Of a stretch of DNA of 10,100 nt, positions 1 to 7,698 are shown piece by piece. Source of the stretch: Cytophagales bacterium (GTDB lineage Bacteria > Bacteroidota > Bacteroidia > Cytophagales > Cyclobacteriaceae); assembly GCA_024643485.1 (NCBI GenBank), contig JAHEMU010000067.1, forward strand, positions 1 through 10,100. The letters are read 5' to 3'. The position numbers and the translations under genes are program-made. The notes below the pieces were generated by a model, which saw only the letters and a program-made list of their open reading frames with translations, had not been told where the DNA came from and did no database searches. Position 1 is the first letter of the stretch, and every line of letters begins with the position of its first letter.

Positions 1-495
1 GAATAGCCCCATTGGATGCCCTGAATACATGTGTAAGGTTTGGTTATCTGTCATTTCCGACAAATATTTCATTGTTATCAAGTATTGAGCCCAGTTTTGA
101 AAAACAGCACCATTTCCACCATAAGTAATTAATTCATGAGGGTGTTGCGCTACTTCAGGATTCAAGTTATTCTGAATCATCATCATAATCGCCGCGGCCT
201 TAATTGATTTATGAGGGTATTCATGAACAGATCTTGCGAACATATCGTAGGTAGGTCGGAACCTATACATATAAATACGGCCGTACTTTTTGAGTTCTTC
301 TGCAAATTCAGGCGCAAGTACCGAATGAAACTTCTCCGGAAAATACCTCAGAGCATTTCGTATAGCTAGCTTTTTCTCTTCCTTATTTAGGATGTCTTTT
401 CTTACTGGGGCGTGATTAATCGAATGATCGTACGCTGGTGTTTCTGGCAAATTTTCTGGTATTCCATTTATTATCGCCGTTTTAAAATCGCTCAT
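1..495 (-). CDS. hutU: Urocanate hydratase (urocanase), N-terminal 165 residues; 3' end outside window
   Basis: Urocanase converts urocanate to 4-imidazolone-5-propionate, the second step of histidine breakdown, in the cytoplasm and with tightly bound NAD+. I translated the minus strand from the ATG at 493-495 and the frame stays open to position 1. It reads MSDFKTAIINGIPENLPETP at the start, then a segment with RNALRYFP, LAPEFAEELKKYGRIYMYRF, HELITYGGNGAVFQNWAQY and LHMYSGHPMGLF. These blocks match the long urocanase form common in Bacteroidota, and YGGNG and the SGHPMGLF block are family hallmarks. Full proteins of this type are roughly 660-670 residues, so about a quarter is visible. The start is fixed by an ATGA overlap: the patatin stop (TGA, 492-494) shares bases with this ATG, implying translational coupling. 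No Shine-Dalgarno sequence precedes it. Other hut genes (hutH, hutI) may lie beyond the left edge; that is not seen here. Confidence 0.95.
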   Translation of the reverse strand, partial: MSDFKTAIINGIPENLPETPAYDHSINHAPVRKDILNKEEKKLAIRNALRYFPEKFHSVLAPEFAEELKKYGRIYMYRFRPTYDMFARSVHEYPHKSIKAAAIMMMIQNNLNPEVAQHPHELITYGGNGAVFQNWAQYLITMKYLSEMTDNQTLHMYSGHPMGLF

Positions 496-1256
496 ATTTT
501 CCAATTCTTTCTATTCTTTTCAATAAATTTCTTTGTATAATGGTAGGCTACCTCCACCATTTCATCTGCCTTTTTCAAATCAAATCCGCTAAATTTTCCC
601 ATTGAAGGAGGCTCAATTATGACATCACAAAATTCTTTACTTTTTATGGTATTTCCATTAATTGCCATCAATAAACTTCTTTCAATGATGGATTTTACAT
701 ATTTCACTTCAAAATCAGAAGATATTGGATTCGTATGTAAACCGAATAAAAATCGGCACTTTTTCCGAATTATAGATGCTGGTAAATTATCGAGTATCCC
801 TCCATCTACCAATACCTGTTCATCCCTTTTTACTGGATTAAAAAATACAGGGATACAGCTAGAAGCCATAATTGCTTCACTCACCGACCCCGAAGTAATG
901 TAGGCAGTATTCCCCTTTACAACATCCGTAGCCGTTATGGTAAGTGGAATTTTTAATGATGAAAAATCGTCCTCCGGAATGTATTTTCTAATTATCTCAC
1001 CTAAAGAATCGATATTCATTAACCCTTTAAAAGACAACGAAGGCCGAAGGGAAGAAAACACACTTGTAGCCTTTACAAAACCTAATATTTCGTCTGGCGA
1101 ATATCCATATGAATAAAGTGAACCTACAATTGACCCCGCGCTGGTTCCACTCAAAATTTCAGGTTTTATCCCAACTTCGTCCAAGGCTTTCAGCATTCCC
1201 AAATGTCCTATTCCCCTTGCTCCTCCTCCAGACAACGCAATTCCAATATTTTTCAT
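492..1256 (-). CDS. Patatin-like phospholipase (RssA/YchK-like lipid acyl hydrolase)
   Basis: This 254-residue protein belongs to the patatin family of Ser-Asp dyad lipid acyl hydrolases. All three signatures are present: a glycine-rich oxyanion loop (GGGARG, residues 10-15), the nucleophile elbow GTSAG (37-41, catalytic Ser39) and the DGG motif (151-153, catalytic Asp151). The length fits a stand-alone bacterial patatin domain with no beta-barrel or membrane extension. No signal peptide or membrane segment is visible, so it probably acts in the cytoplasm or at the inner face of the membrane. The substrate cannot be read from sequence; phospholipid, monoacylglycerol or another acyl ester are all possible. 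The start ATG (1254-1256) overlaps the upstream MBL hydrolase stop by 4 nt, and its own stop overlaps the hutU start by 4 nt. It therefore sits in the middle of a translationally coupled trio. Confidence 0.93.
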   Translation of the reverse strand: MKNIGIALSGGGARGIGHLGMLKALDEVGIKPEILSGTSAGSIVGSLYSYGYSPDEILGFVKATSVFSSLRPSLSFKGLMNIDSLGEIIRKYIPEDDFSSLKIPLTITATDVVKGNTAYITSGSVSEAIMASSCIPVFFNPVKRDEQVLVDGGILDNLPASIIRKKCRFLFGLHTNPISSDFEVKYVKSIIERSLLMAINGNTIKSKEFCDVIIEPPSMGKFSGFDLKKADEMVEVAYHYTKKFIEKNRKNWKI

Positions 1257-2092
1257 AGTTCACTTAACTTAAATGTTTTATTTAGAATAATTCCCCTTTC
1301 AGTTCTTTGTAGATCGGCACATTCAAATTGGGAATCATGCTCAAAAAATAATGCGAAATTATTCCTTTCAGCCATATTTAAAAACTCTTCCTTTTCAGTC
1401 ATAGTCAATAATGGCCTGGTATCATACCCCATAACATAGGGTATAGGCAAATGCGCATGTGACGGAAGTAGGTCAGCAACATAGGCTACTTTTCTCCCTT
1501 TATATTCAATGATTGGAATCATTTGTTTTTCGGTATGACCATCAAAAAACAGCACATCAAACGGTAAATCATCGGTGCGTACACCCGTTTCAACCATTTT
1601 TAATTGACCACTTTCGTGTATTGGTAAAATATTTTCAGACAAAAAGGAAGCTCGTTCACGTTTATTTGGTTCTGTAGCCCACTTCCAATGGGACGCATTG
1701 CTCCAATAAGTGGCGTTGGGTAAAGCGGTCTCGAATTTTCCGGATGAATTTCGATTTACCGCTCCTCCACAATGATCGAAATGAAGGTGAGTCAAAAATA
1801 CATCAGTAACATCCTCAATGGAAAACCCCAACTGATTTAATCCCTTCGCAAGCGTTTGTGTTTCTGATCGGTAATAATGCTTAAAAAACTTCTCTTCCTG
1901 CTTATCACCTAAGCCAGTATCAATTAAAATCAATCGATTTCCATCTTCAATTAACAAGCATCGCATCGCCCAGGTGCATAAATTATTTTCATCTGGCTCA
2001 ATCGATTTTTGCCATAATACTTTCGGTACCACGCCGAACATAGCACCTCCGTCTAACTTAAATTTGCCTGTATTTAATACGTGTAACTCCAT
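1253..2092 (-). CDS. Metallo-beta-lactamase-fold hydrolase, AHL-lactonase/YtnP-like
   Basis: The 279-residue protein has the dinuclear-metal MBL fold. The core motif is THLHFDHCGG with His102, His104, Asp106 and His107. Further metal-ligand candidates follow in the usual order: His186 in FDGHTEKQ, Asp207 in YVADLLP and His252 in FEHDSQF. The early strand-turn ILIDTGLGDK (about residues 55-64) is also typical. Overall layout and length resemble the N-acyl-homoserine-lactonase-like branch (AiiA/YtnP-type), but many such proteins have unknown lactone or ester substrates, so quorum quenching is only a possibility. No signal peptide is seen, so it is probably cytoplasmic. The start ATG (2090-2092) lies 29 nt after the sulfatase stop with no Shine-Dalgarno sequence. 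The stop overlaps the patatin start in an ATGA, so these two hydrolases are probably made together. Confidence 0.9.
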   Translation of the reverse strand: MELHVLNTGKFKLDGGAMFGVVPKVLWQKSIEPDENNLCTWAMRCLLIEDGNRLILIDTGLGDKQEEKFFKHYYRSETQTLAKGLNQLGFSIEDVTDVFLTHLHFDHCGGAVNRNSSGKFETALPNATYWSNASHWKWATEPNKRERASFLSENILPIHESGQLKMVETGVRTDDLPFDVLFFDGHTEKQMIPIIEYKGRKVAYVADLLPSHAHLPIPYVMGYDTRPLLTMTEKEEFLNMAERNNFALFFEHDSQFECADLQRTERGIILNKTFKLSEL

Positions 2093-2121
2093 TTGCTTGA
2101 ATTAATTTCTTCAATTTACAA

Positions 2122-3936
2122 TTATCGGTCATTAAAATCCATTTCAATCAATTGTTTAAAAGCCATTGGGTATTCCTTTTTAGTAGTTCCTTTTTCAAAC
2201 AATATTTGATTTATATTGGTATCGTATATAAACGAGGTAGAATCAGTGATCCATCCAATTCCCCCTTTAAAATTATAAAACGCATAATTATTTATTTTCG
2301 AACTGATGGAATTTTTACTGAAGGTATAGTCTGAGTGTTCCCAATTGAATTGAGAAAGCAGCATGGCGGGCAAATCCGATTGAGAAATCACCTTATCTAC
2401 ATTCATAGGTGGTACTTGAAGCGCTCCTCCTAACCAATACATTGGAATATGAAACCGTTCCAAATCTTCTACACTCAAATTCCCTGGTAATCGATGTCCG
2501 TGATCTGCTACTATTATAACTAATAAATGATCCCATTTTGGAGATTTCTTCAATTTGGTAATCAATGTTTCCAGTGCATGGTCGGTATATGATACAGCAT
2601 TAATAAATTTCGTTCGCAAGGTTGTTCCTTCAAAATACGTTTTACCTGGCACATCAAATGGTTCATGACTGCTTAGTGTAAGAACCGTACTAAAAAATGG
2701 GGAATTGATTGAAGAAATCTGTCTCGCCAAGGTATCTAAAGCGACATGATCATGCACCCCCCATTTTGCCCCTAAGGTCTCACTGGGAAAATAGTCCTCA
2801 CTAGTTATCTGATTTGGGCTCCCGGATTGTATATAGGCCCTCATTCCTGCAAAATCTATATTTCCTCCATACAGAAAGGAAGTAAAATATCCGTTTGATT
2901 TAAATGTCTTGAACAATGAAGGTAAAGACTCCACTTTTTTCGGATAATTGATAATACTGGTTTTTGATTGTGAAGGGTATCCGCTTAGTATGGAAACAAG
3001 CCCTTTGTCCGTGCGATCGCCACTGCTGTATACTTGCGAAAAATAGATGGATTCCTTTTTTAATTGGTTTAAAAATGGTGTTACCTCACGGTTTTCATGC
3101 TTTAAATCAATAAAATTATCTGAAAGAGACTCCACAATGATTAATAGAACATCCGATTTATCTTTTAACCATGCCCCTTTCTCAATTAAATTATTTTGGA
3201 GTAATTGTTCTGAAAATCCCGAAGCCCATTTTTTCTCATCTTCTGAAATCGGCTGGTCTATTTTTCCATATTGAGAAATTGAAAAACCAAAATTCCAAAT
3301 TACATTGATCGCTGCGTGGTTTAAATATGTTTTTTCAGAATGATATACGCTTCCCAAATTCACTGGTGCAATACCAAGTCCTCCCCTTGCAGGAATAAAG
3401 ATAATCCCCATTATTATTATCAGCAGTGCAGCATGTAAAAACGGTTGAGTGCCGTCGGTCTCAGGCCATTTCAACCACTTATCTGTTAACTTTATTAATG
3501 CTCCAAATAGGGTAATTGAAATAATTATAGGCACAAAAAAGTCCATAAATGTCAATGAACCAAAAGCAATTTCAGGCGTTTTTAAATACAAAAAAGGGGT
3601 ATTATCTAAACGGAATCCCCAATATTCATAAAGCCGCATATCTATTGCAGCAATAAACAAGACAATAAATAATAGAACTCGATGAAACTTGTAGAAAAAC
3701 GTGGATAAAGAAATTAAAACAAACTGCTGAATGAGCACCATTAAAGCAATTATTGCAGTAAAATAAGCAGTGACGGATCCGTCCAAAATACTACCATGGA
3801 ACAAAACACCTACTACCTCTTCGAAGGATAACTCACCGGATTGTGAATGTGGATAAAGTAAAAAAGATAATTTTATCAGCGTAAAAATGCCCAGCCAATA
3901 AAGAAAAAACTTAATAAGGAAAACAAGATTTCTCAT
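2122..3936 (-). CDS. LTA synthase-like sulfatase-fold phosphotransferase (membrane protein)
   Basis: This 604-residue protein has the architecture of LtaS/OpgB-type enzymes, which transfer phosphoglycerol or similar groups onto an envelope acceptor. The N-terminal ~185 residues carry about five hydrophobic membrane segments (roughly 5-27, 55-80, 86-100, 131-150, 166-183). A linker and an extracytoplasmic alkaline-phosphatase/sulfatase-fold domain follow from about residue 260. Catalytic candidates are all present: Glu269 in IIVESLSDNF, nucleophile Thr309 in GDRTDKGLVS, His424 in SSHEPF and Asp478-His479 in VADHGHR. By pattern these correspond to the LtaS metal ligands, nucleophile Thr and substrate-binding His. 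YGGNIDFAGMRAY (356-368) is a recurrent block in Bacteroidota homologues. These bacteria do not make classical lipoteichoic acid, so the acceptor is unknown; lipid A, a glycan or a glycolipid are possible. The start is 1 nt after the ribE stop. Confidence 0.92.
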   Translation of the reverse strand: MRNLVFLIKFFLYWLGIFTLIKLSFLLYPHSQSGELSFEEVVGVLFHGSILDGSVTAYFTAIIALMVLIQQFVLISLSTFFYKFHRVLLFIVLFIAAIDMRLYEYWGFRLDNTPFLYLKTPEIAFGSLTFMDFFVPIIISITLFGALIKLTDKWLKWPETDGTQPFLHAALLIIIMGIIFIPARGGLGIAPVNLGSVYHSEKTYLNHAAINVIWNFGFSISQYGKIDQPISEDEKKWASGFSEQLLQNNLIEKGAWLKDKSDVLLIIVESLSDNFIDLKHENREVTPFLNQLKKESIYFSQVYSSGDRTDKGLVSILSGYPSQSKTSIINYPKKVESLPSLFKTFKSNGYFTSFLYGGNIDFAGMRAYIQSGSPNQITSEDYFPSETLGAKWGVHDHVALDTLARQISSINSPFFSTVLTLSSHEPFDVPGKTYFEGTTLRTKFINAVSYTDHALETLITKLKKSPKWDHLLVIIVADHGHRLPGNLSVEDLERFHIPMYWLGGALQVPPMNVDKVISQSDLPAMLLSQFNWEHSDYTFSKNSISSKINNYAFYNFKGGIGWITDSTSFIYDTNINQILFEKGTTKKEYPMAFKQLIEMDFNDR

Positions 3937-3937
3937 A

Positions 3938-4525
3938 TTATCGATGTGCTTGCATCATCTTCTGAACATATTTTCCAACAATGTCAAATTCTAGATTCAC
4001 TCGATCTCCAATTTGCAAGGTACCCATGTTGGTATGGTCCATGGTATATGGAATGATTGCAATTGAGAATCCATTATCTCGACATTCAAAACATGTCAAA
4101 CTTATCCCATTAACCGTTATTGATCCTTTTTCAACCATTACGTGCTCTGTCGATTCGTATTCAATTCTAAACTTCCAGCTTCCGTTTTGATCCTCTTTGC
4201 TAGTTACTTTTCCAATTGTATCCACATGGCCTTGTACAATATGCCCGTCAAATCTACCGTTATTCAACATACATCTCTCCAAGTTTACCCTATGTCCTTT
4301 CTCCCAACTGCTCAAATTAGAACGATCTAGCGTTTCTTGTATAGCAGTTACTTTATGAGTGTTTTGGTCAACCTCAATTACCGTTAAACACACGCCATTG
4401 TGAGCAACACTTTGATCTACTTTCAATTCATGGGCCAAGGCGCTCGATACCGTGAAGGTTATGTTATTTTTTTCTCTATCAATCGCTGTAATTTCTCCAA
4501 ATTCCTCAATTATTCCAGTAAACAT
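3938..4525 (-). CDS. ribE: Riboflavin synthase, alpha subunit
   Basis: Riboflavin synthase performs the last step of vitamin B2 synthesis, the dismutation of two 6,7-dimethyl-8-ribityllumazine molecules, as a cytoplasmic homotrimer. The 195-residue length is normal. The diagnostic N-terminus MFTGIIEEFG is present, followed by two tandem lumazine-binding barrels. The first holds SVAHNGVCLTV (39-49). The second begins around NNGRFDGHIVQGHVD (88-102), holds GSITVNGISLT (134-144) and ends with NLEFDIVGKYV (177-187). Everything needed for function appears intact. The start ATG lies 15 nt after the SRAP stop, and no FMN riboswitch or other leader fits there, so expression follows the upstream gene or an internal promoter. 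No other riboflavin gene is in the window. The symbol is ribE in many genomes and ribC in E. coli. Confidence 0.97.
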   Translation of the reverse strand: MFTGIIEEFGEITAIDREKNNITFTVSSALAHELKVDQSVAHNGVCLTVIEVDQNTHKVTAIQETLDRSNLSSWEKGHRVNLERCMLNNGRFDGHIVQGHVDTIGKVTSKEDQNGSWKFRIEYESTEHVMVEKGSITVNGISLTCFECRDNGFSIAIIPYTMDHTNMGTLQIGDRVNLEFDIVGKYVQKMMQAHR

Positions 4526-4540
4526 AGCTTTAAAATTAAA

Positions 4541-5302
4541 TTAAAATAACGATTGTTGTTCCGCACCAAACGACGGGTATAAATATTGTTTAATTGCTCG
4601 TGGATTATTTCCAACAGAGGCCTTCCCCCTTAAAGGAGGGACGGTAAAATCGGTCAATTCCGACTCTGGAAATGGTAAAATTAGTTGTTGAACATGTTCT
4701 TTTGGCAAGGAAGAATCTAGCCACTGCTGTTCTTTATCAAAAGGTAAAATTAGCGGCATTCTAGGTCCACCACGTTCCAAAACTTTTGGATTGTTATGTA
4801 TGACCGACATCCGTTTATTCGCATCTGTAGTAATAATTGCACAGGTATTGGTCAATGTTCCATCTTCTGGGTTCATCCATTCATCCCAAATTCCTGCTAA
4901 AGCAAATGGTTGCCCATCGGTTCTGCTTATATAAAAAGGAATGGATTTACCCCCTTTGTGATGCATTTCAAAAAAACCATCCACGATAACCAAACACCTT
5001 TGGCACAAACTGGCCTTTTTAAATGCTGGTTTATCAAAAATGGTCTCACCACGTGCATTCAGAGTGGATCTCCTGATTTTTATTGCATCATCTTCTGTTT
5101 TAACCCATTGCGGGATTAACCCCCAAGAAAACGCATTCCATTTGCCCGATTCAGTTACAATAGGTATATTTTTATGCTCAAATCCACTGGTGTGGTAGGT
5201 GGCAGGCAATTTCTTCTTTAACTCTTCCACATCCGCCTCAGTGCCGTAACGCTTGGCATAATCGATTTGTTTTTTAGTTAAATATGAAATGTCATAACAC
5301 AT
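4541..5302 (-). CDS. SRAP-domain protein (YedK/HMCES-type abasic-site DNA-protein crosslinker)
   Basis: SRAP proteins covalently trap abasic sites in single-stranded DNA through a thiazolidine bond formed by Cys2, shielding them during replication. The sequence starts MCYDIS, so Met removal exposes Cys2; this fixes the start at 5300-5302. Other conserved parts are the FSWGLIPQW block (58-66), NARGE (82-86, matching the YedK Asn75 region), VDGFFE with Glu112 (YedK Glu105 equivalent), and His169 in SVIHN (YedK His160 equivalent). The protein has 253 residues, longer than YedK (222). Part of the extra length is a loop, NNPKVLERGG, between His169 and RMPLIL, where many homologues go almost directly from the His to RMP. 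The C-terminus ends QQSLF, resembling a sliding-clamp-binding peptide. The start overlaps the GH57 stop by one base (TAATG), suggesting coupled translation; ribE follows after 15 nt. Confidence 0.95.
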   Translation of the reverse strand: MCYDISYLTKKQIDYAKRYGTEADVEELKKKLPATYHTSGFEHKNIPIVTESGKWNAFSWGLIPQWVKTEDDAIKIRRSTLNARGETIFDKPAFKKASLCQRCLVIVDGFFEMHHKGGKSIPFYISRTDGQPFALAGIWDEWMNPEDGTLTNTCAIITTDANKRMSVIHNNPKVLERGGPRMPLILPFDKEQQWLDSSLPKEHVQQLILPFPESELTDFTVPPLRGKASVGNNPRAIKQYLYPSFGAEQQSLF

Positions 5303-7692
5303 TACTCAACGCTTATTTGAAGATGCTTACCGAGCAAAGTAAATACATCAAACCATTCTTTATTGTGTATTTTACCATTTTTCTTGTGGATACCGTAAAG
5401 GTAAAAATATACATTTTGACTGTGACTGATATCCGGAGTTAAATTGAAAATTTTTAAGTATTCGAAGAATCGATTAATTCTGATGATTCGATCAATTTCA
5501 TCCGCGTACTTAAATAATTTTTTCATTGATCGGTAAATGCGTTCTGAAGCGTGTTTTTCTACTGCTTTATCGTCTTGAACAGACACTCCCCACTTGCTAA
5601 ATTCGTGAGCTAACCGCTCCAATTCATCCAAATCAATTTTATCCCCCTGAAGGCATTTTCTTAAATCTGCATTCAAGACATACTCCAATGTGGCTACATA
5701 AGGACGAGGGATTGGAATTTCTGATGATTTCAACATATTGATCATCGGATAATCCCTATTATAAATTTTCCTGAAGCTATTTTCTACTTGTCGAAGATTT
5801 TCTTCTAACAACTGATTAATGACTTTCCTTTTCTGGTCGCGGAATAAATGCCACATGGTAAATTTCTTCGGACCAAAGAAAGTTTGCATCAAACCGATTA
5901 AATCCCCTACTCTACTTTCTTCAAACGACACGCAGAGTTGATTTCGCATTTCGATATAGGTCTCCGGTGCCATATCCAAGGATATATTTCCAATAATATT
6001 ATGCTGACCGAGATATAAAACGGCGTAGGTAAACTGTCGCTGAGAAAAAGTAACTTTTGATCGAATATTGGTTACCCCACAAATGAATTTTTGAATTCCG
6101 CCTTCTCTACGTTCACAGGTAACATTAGTGGCTGAATAATTAAATATTTTGATTGCTTCTGAGTCTTTTTCGAAAAGAGATGCAACTGCAAAGTGCATTC
6201 CCACTCTTTCCAAATCGAGTCGAGTTGGGATCACATACTTTTCATACACTCCCTTAGCATTCGCAAATTCCGGTAGATTACTAGGAGCTTGCTCTAACAT
6301 GCTTAAAAACTCCGGTTCCAGATCAATTTTTGTAAGCTGGTAATGGATCTGCATGGCGCGGCACGCATATTGTAAAATTTGAGTCGTTTCTAGGCCGGAA
6401 ACTTCATCAAAAAACCATCCACAGCTGGTGTACATTAATAAGGCGTTTCGCTGCATTTCGAGCCACCTCATTCCTTTAATCACCAAATTGTTATCGGAAG
6501 GGTGTTCATTCAAATAATTAGAAATGTTCCTAGCTTGCCTATCTAGAATAACGTCAATGTATTGATTTCTTGCATCCCAAGGATCATTTAATACGTCAAC
6601 CGCCTTAGATTCAAAGGATTTATTTAGTTCATCACGCAACCAGTCTAAAGATTCACGCAAAGGTTTTCTCCATTTCTGATTCCAATCACCGTGTCCTCCG
6701 CTGTCACAACCGCAATCATCTTTCCATCTTTCCACACCGTGAACACAACTCCAGGATGACCTTTCGTGTATATTACACTCTCCAAACTGATTGGTAATCT
6801 CAAGAAACTGCCCGTAATTCGTAAGATTTGCTTGTTTATGTTGATCAATGTGCTCCAAACAAAAGGCAAGTGCCATATCACCGTGCTTATGGTGGTGTCC
6901 ATAACTTTCACCATCAGTTGCAATGTGTACCAATTCCATTTCATCTTTGGGCTTTGTAAATGCTCCTAGTAGCCGATCGGCAAAATGAAGTCCATTGTCT
7001 AACAGCCCATTGAAAGCAACCGCTTGCGACAAGTCACCATCATAAAAATAAAGGTAAATTTCCTTTCCAGAAGGCAAAATATATCGATAGGGTAAACGGG
7101 TGTCAATGCCATTACGCCATTGATCTTCACCAAATAATTTATAATTCTGCCCTTGACGAGGTGCCAAAACGGTGAATTTAATTCCATTGGAAGCCAACAC
7201 CTCCAGCGTTTCTATATCAACTGCCGTCTCTGCCAACCACATTCCTTCCGGCTGGCGGTTAAATCGGCTTTCAAAATCCTTTATTCCCCAAATGACTTGA
7301 GTTTCTTTATCGCGACGATTCGCCAACGGCATGATGATGTGGTTATATACCTGAGCCATAGCCGAACCATGCCCACCAAACCTACTCATACTCATTTTAT
7401 CCGCCTCTAAAATACCTCGATAGAACTCGTTGTCTTTGGCTTCCATCCAGCTGAGCAAGGTTGGTCCAAAATTAAAGTTTATCCGGCTATAGTTATTGGT
7501 GATTTCAATGATTTTACCTTCCGCATTAAGAATACGAGAGGCCGTATTTGGCCCATAACATTCGTAAGCAATTCGCTCGTTCCAATCGTGAAAAGGGTGA
7601 GCAGAGTCTTGTAGCTCAATTTCTTCTAACCATGCATTTTCTCTCGGTGGCTGATAAAAATGCCCGTGAATGCATATATATTTATTATTCAT
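5302..7692 (-). CDS. Glycoside hydrolase family 57 protein with DUF3536 C-terminal region
   Basis: This 796-residue cytoplasmic protein (no signal peptide) has an N-terminal GH57 (beta/alpha)7 domain of roughly 350 residues and a long C-terminal DUF3536-type region. GH57 conserved regions are visible: HGHFYQPP (9-16) in place of the HxHQP motif, GMWLAE (150-155) with Glu155 as the likely nucleophile, and IATDGESYGHHHKHGD (257-272) with Asp260 as the likely acid/base. A Cys-containing segment, WSCVHGVERWKDDCGC (314-329), follows the catalytic part and is conserved in this subfamily to my recollection. GH57 enzymes act on alpha-glucans (amylase, 4-alpha-glucanotransferase or branching type), but the activity of DUF3536 members is not established, so glycogen or another internal alpha-glucan is inference. 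It is the only gene here with a clear Shine-Dalgarno sequence. The SRAP gene starts on its stop codon. Confidence 0.93.
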   Translation of the reverse strand: MNNKYICIHGHFYQPPRENAWLEEIELQDSAHPFHDWNERIAYECYGPNTASRILNAEGKIIEITNNYSRINFNFGPTLLSWMEAKDNEFYRGILEADKMSMSRFGGHGSAMAQVYNHIIMPLANRRDKETQVIWGIKDFESRFNRQPEGMWLAETAVDIETLEVLASNGIKFTVLAPRQGQNYKLFGEDQWRNGIDTRLPYRYILPSGKEIYLYFYDGDLSQAVAFNGLLDNGLHFADRLLGAFTKPKDEMELVHIATDGESYGHHHKHGDMALAFCLEHIDQHKQANLTNYGQFLEITNQFGECNIHERSSWSCVHGVERWKDDCGCDSGGHGDWNQKWRKPLRESLDWLRDELNKSFESKAVDVLNDPWDARNQYIDVILDRQARNISNYLNEHPSDNNLVIKGMRWLEMQRNALLMYTSCGWFFDEVSGLETTQILQYACRAMQIHYQLTKIDLEPEFLSMLEQAPSNLPEFANAKGVYEKYVIPTRLDLERVGMHFAVASLFEKDSEAIKIFNYSATNVTCERREGGIQKFICGVTNIRSKVTFSQRQFTYAVLYLGQHNIIGNISLDMAPETYIEMRNQLCVSFEESRVGDLIGLMQTFFGPKKFTMWHLFRDQKRKVINQLLEENLRQVENSFRKIYNRDYPMINMLKSSEIPIPRPYVATLEYVLNADLRKCLQGDKIDLDELERLAHEFSKWGVSVQDDKAVEKHASERIYRSMKKLFKYADEIDRIIRINRFFEYLKIFNLTPDISHSQNVYFYLYGIHKKNGKIHNKEWFDVFTLLGKHLQISVE

Positions 7693-7698
7693 CTAATT

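Noticed and set aside
619..903. Plus-strand open frames opposite the minus-strand genes (for example 619-903, 1203-1439, 3047-3274, 8025-8261)
   Set aside because: All are antisense to well-supported genes and have no recognisable protein features.
2105..2119. TTGAA/TTCAA inverted repeat in the 29-nt gap before the MBL gene
   Set aside because: The stem is only about 5 bp and AT-rich, with no T-run; it cannot be separated from chance.
4526..4540. FMN riboswitch expected before a riboflavin gene
   Set aside because: Only 15 nt separate ribE from the SRAP stop; there is no room for the aptamer and no such sequence is seen.
4624..4640. Short inverted repeat (CCCTCCTTTAAGGGGG on the minus strand), possible hairpin
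   Set aside because: It lies in SRAP codons for a PPLRGK segment, needs a G-U pair and has no following T-run, so it is not a convincing terminator.
6645..6944. A 99-codon minus-strand frame inside the GH57 gene, and a 62-codon one at 6999-7187
   Set aside because: They lie wholly inside the GH57 coding region in another frame, resemble no family and cover stretches where the GH57 motifs are conserved.
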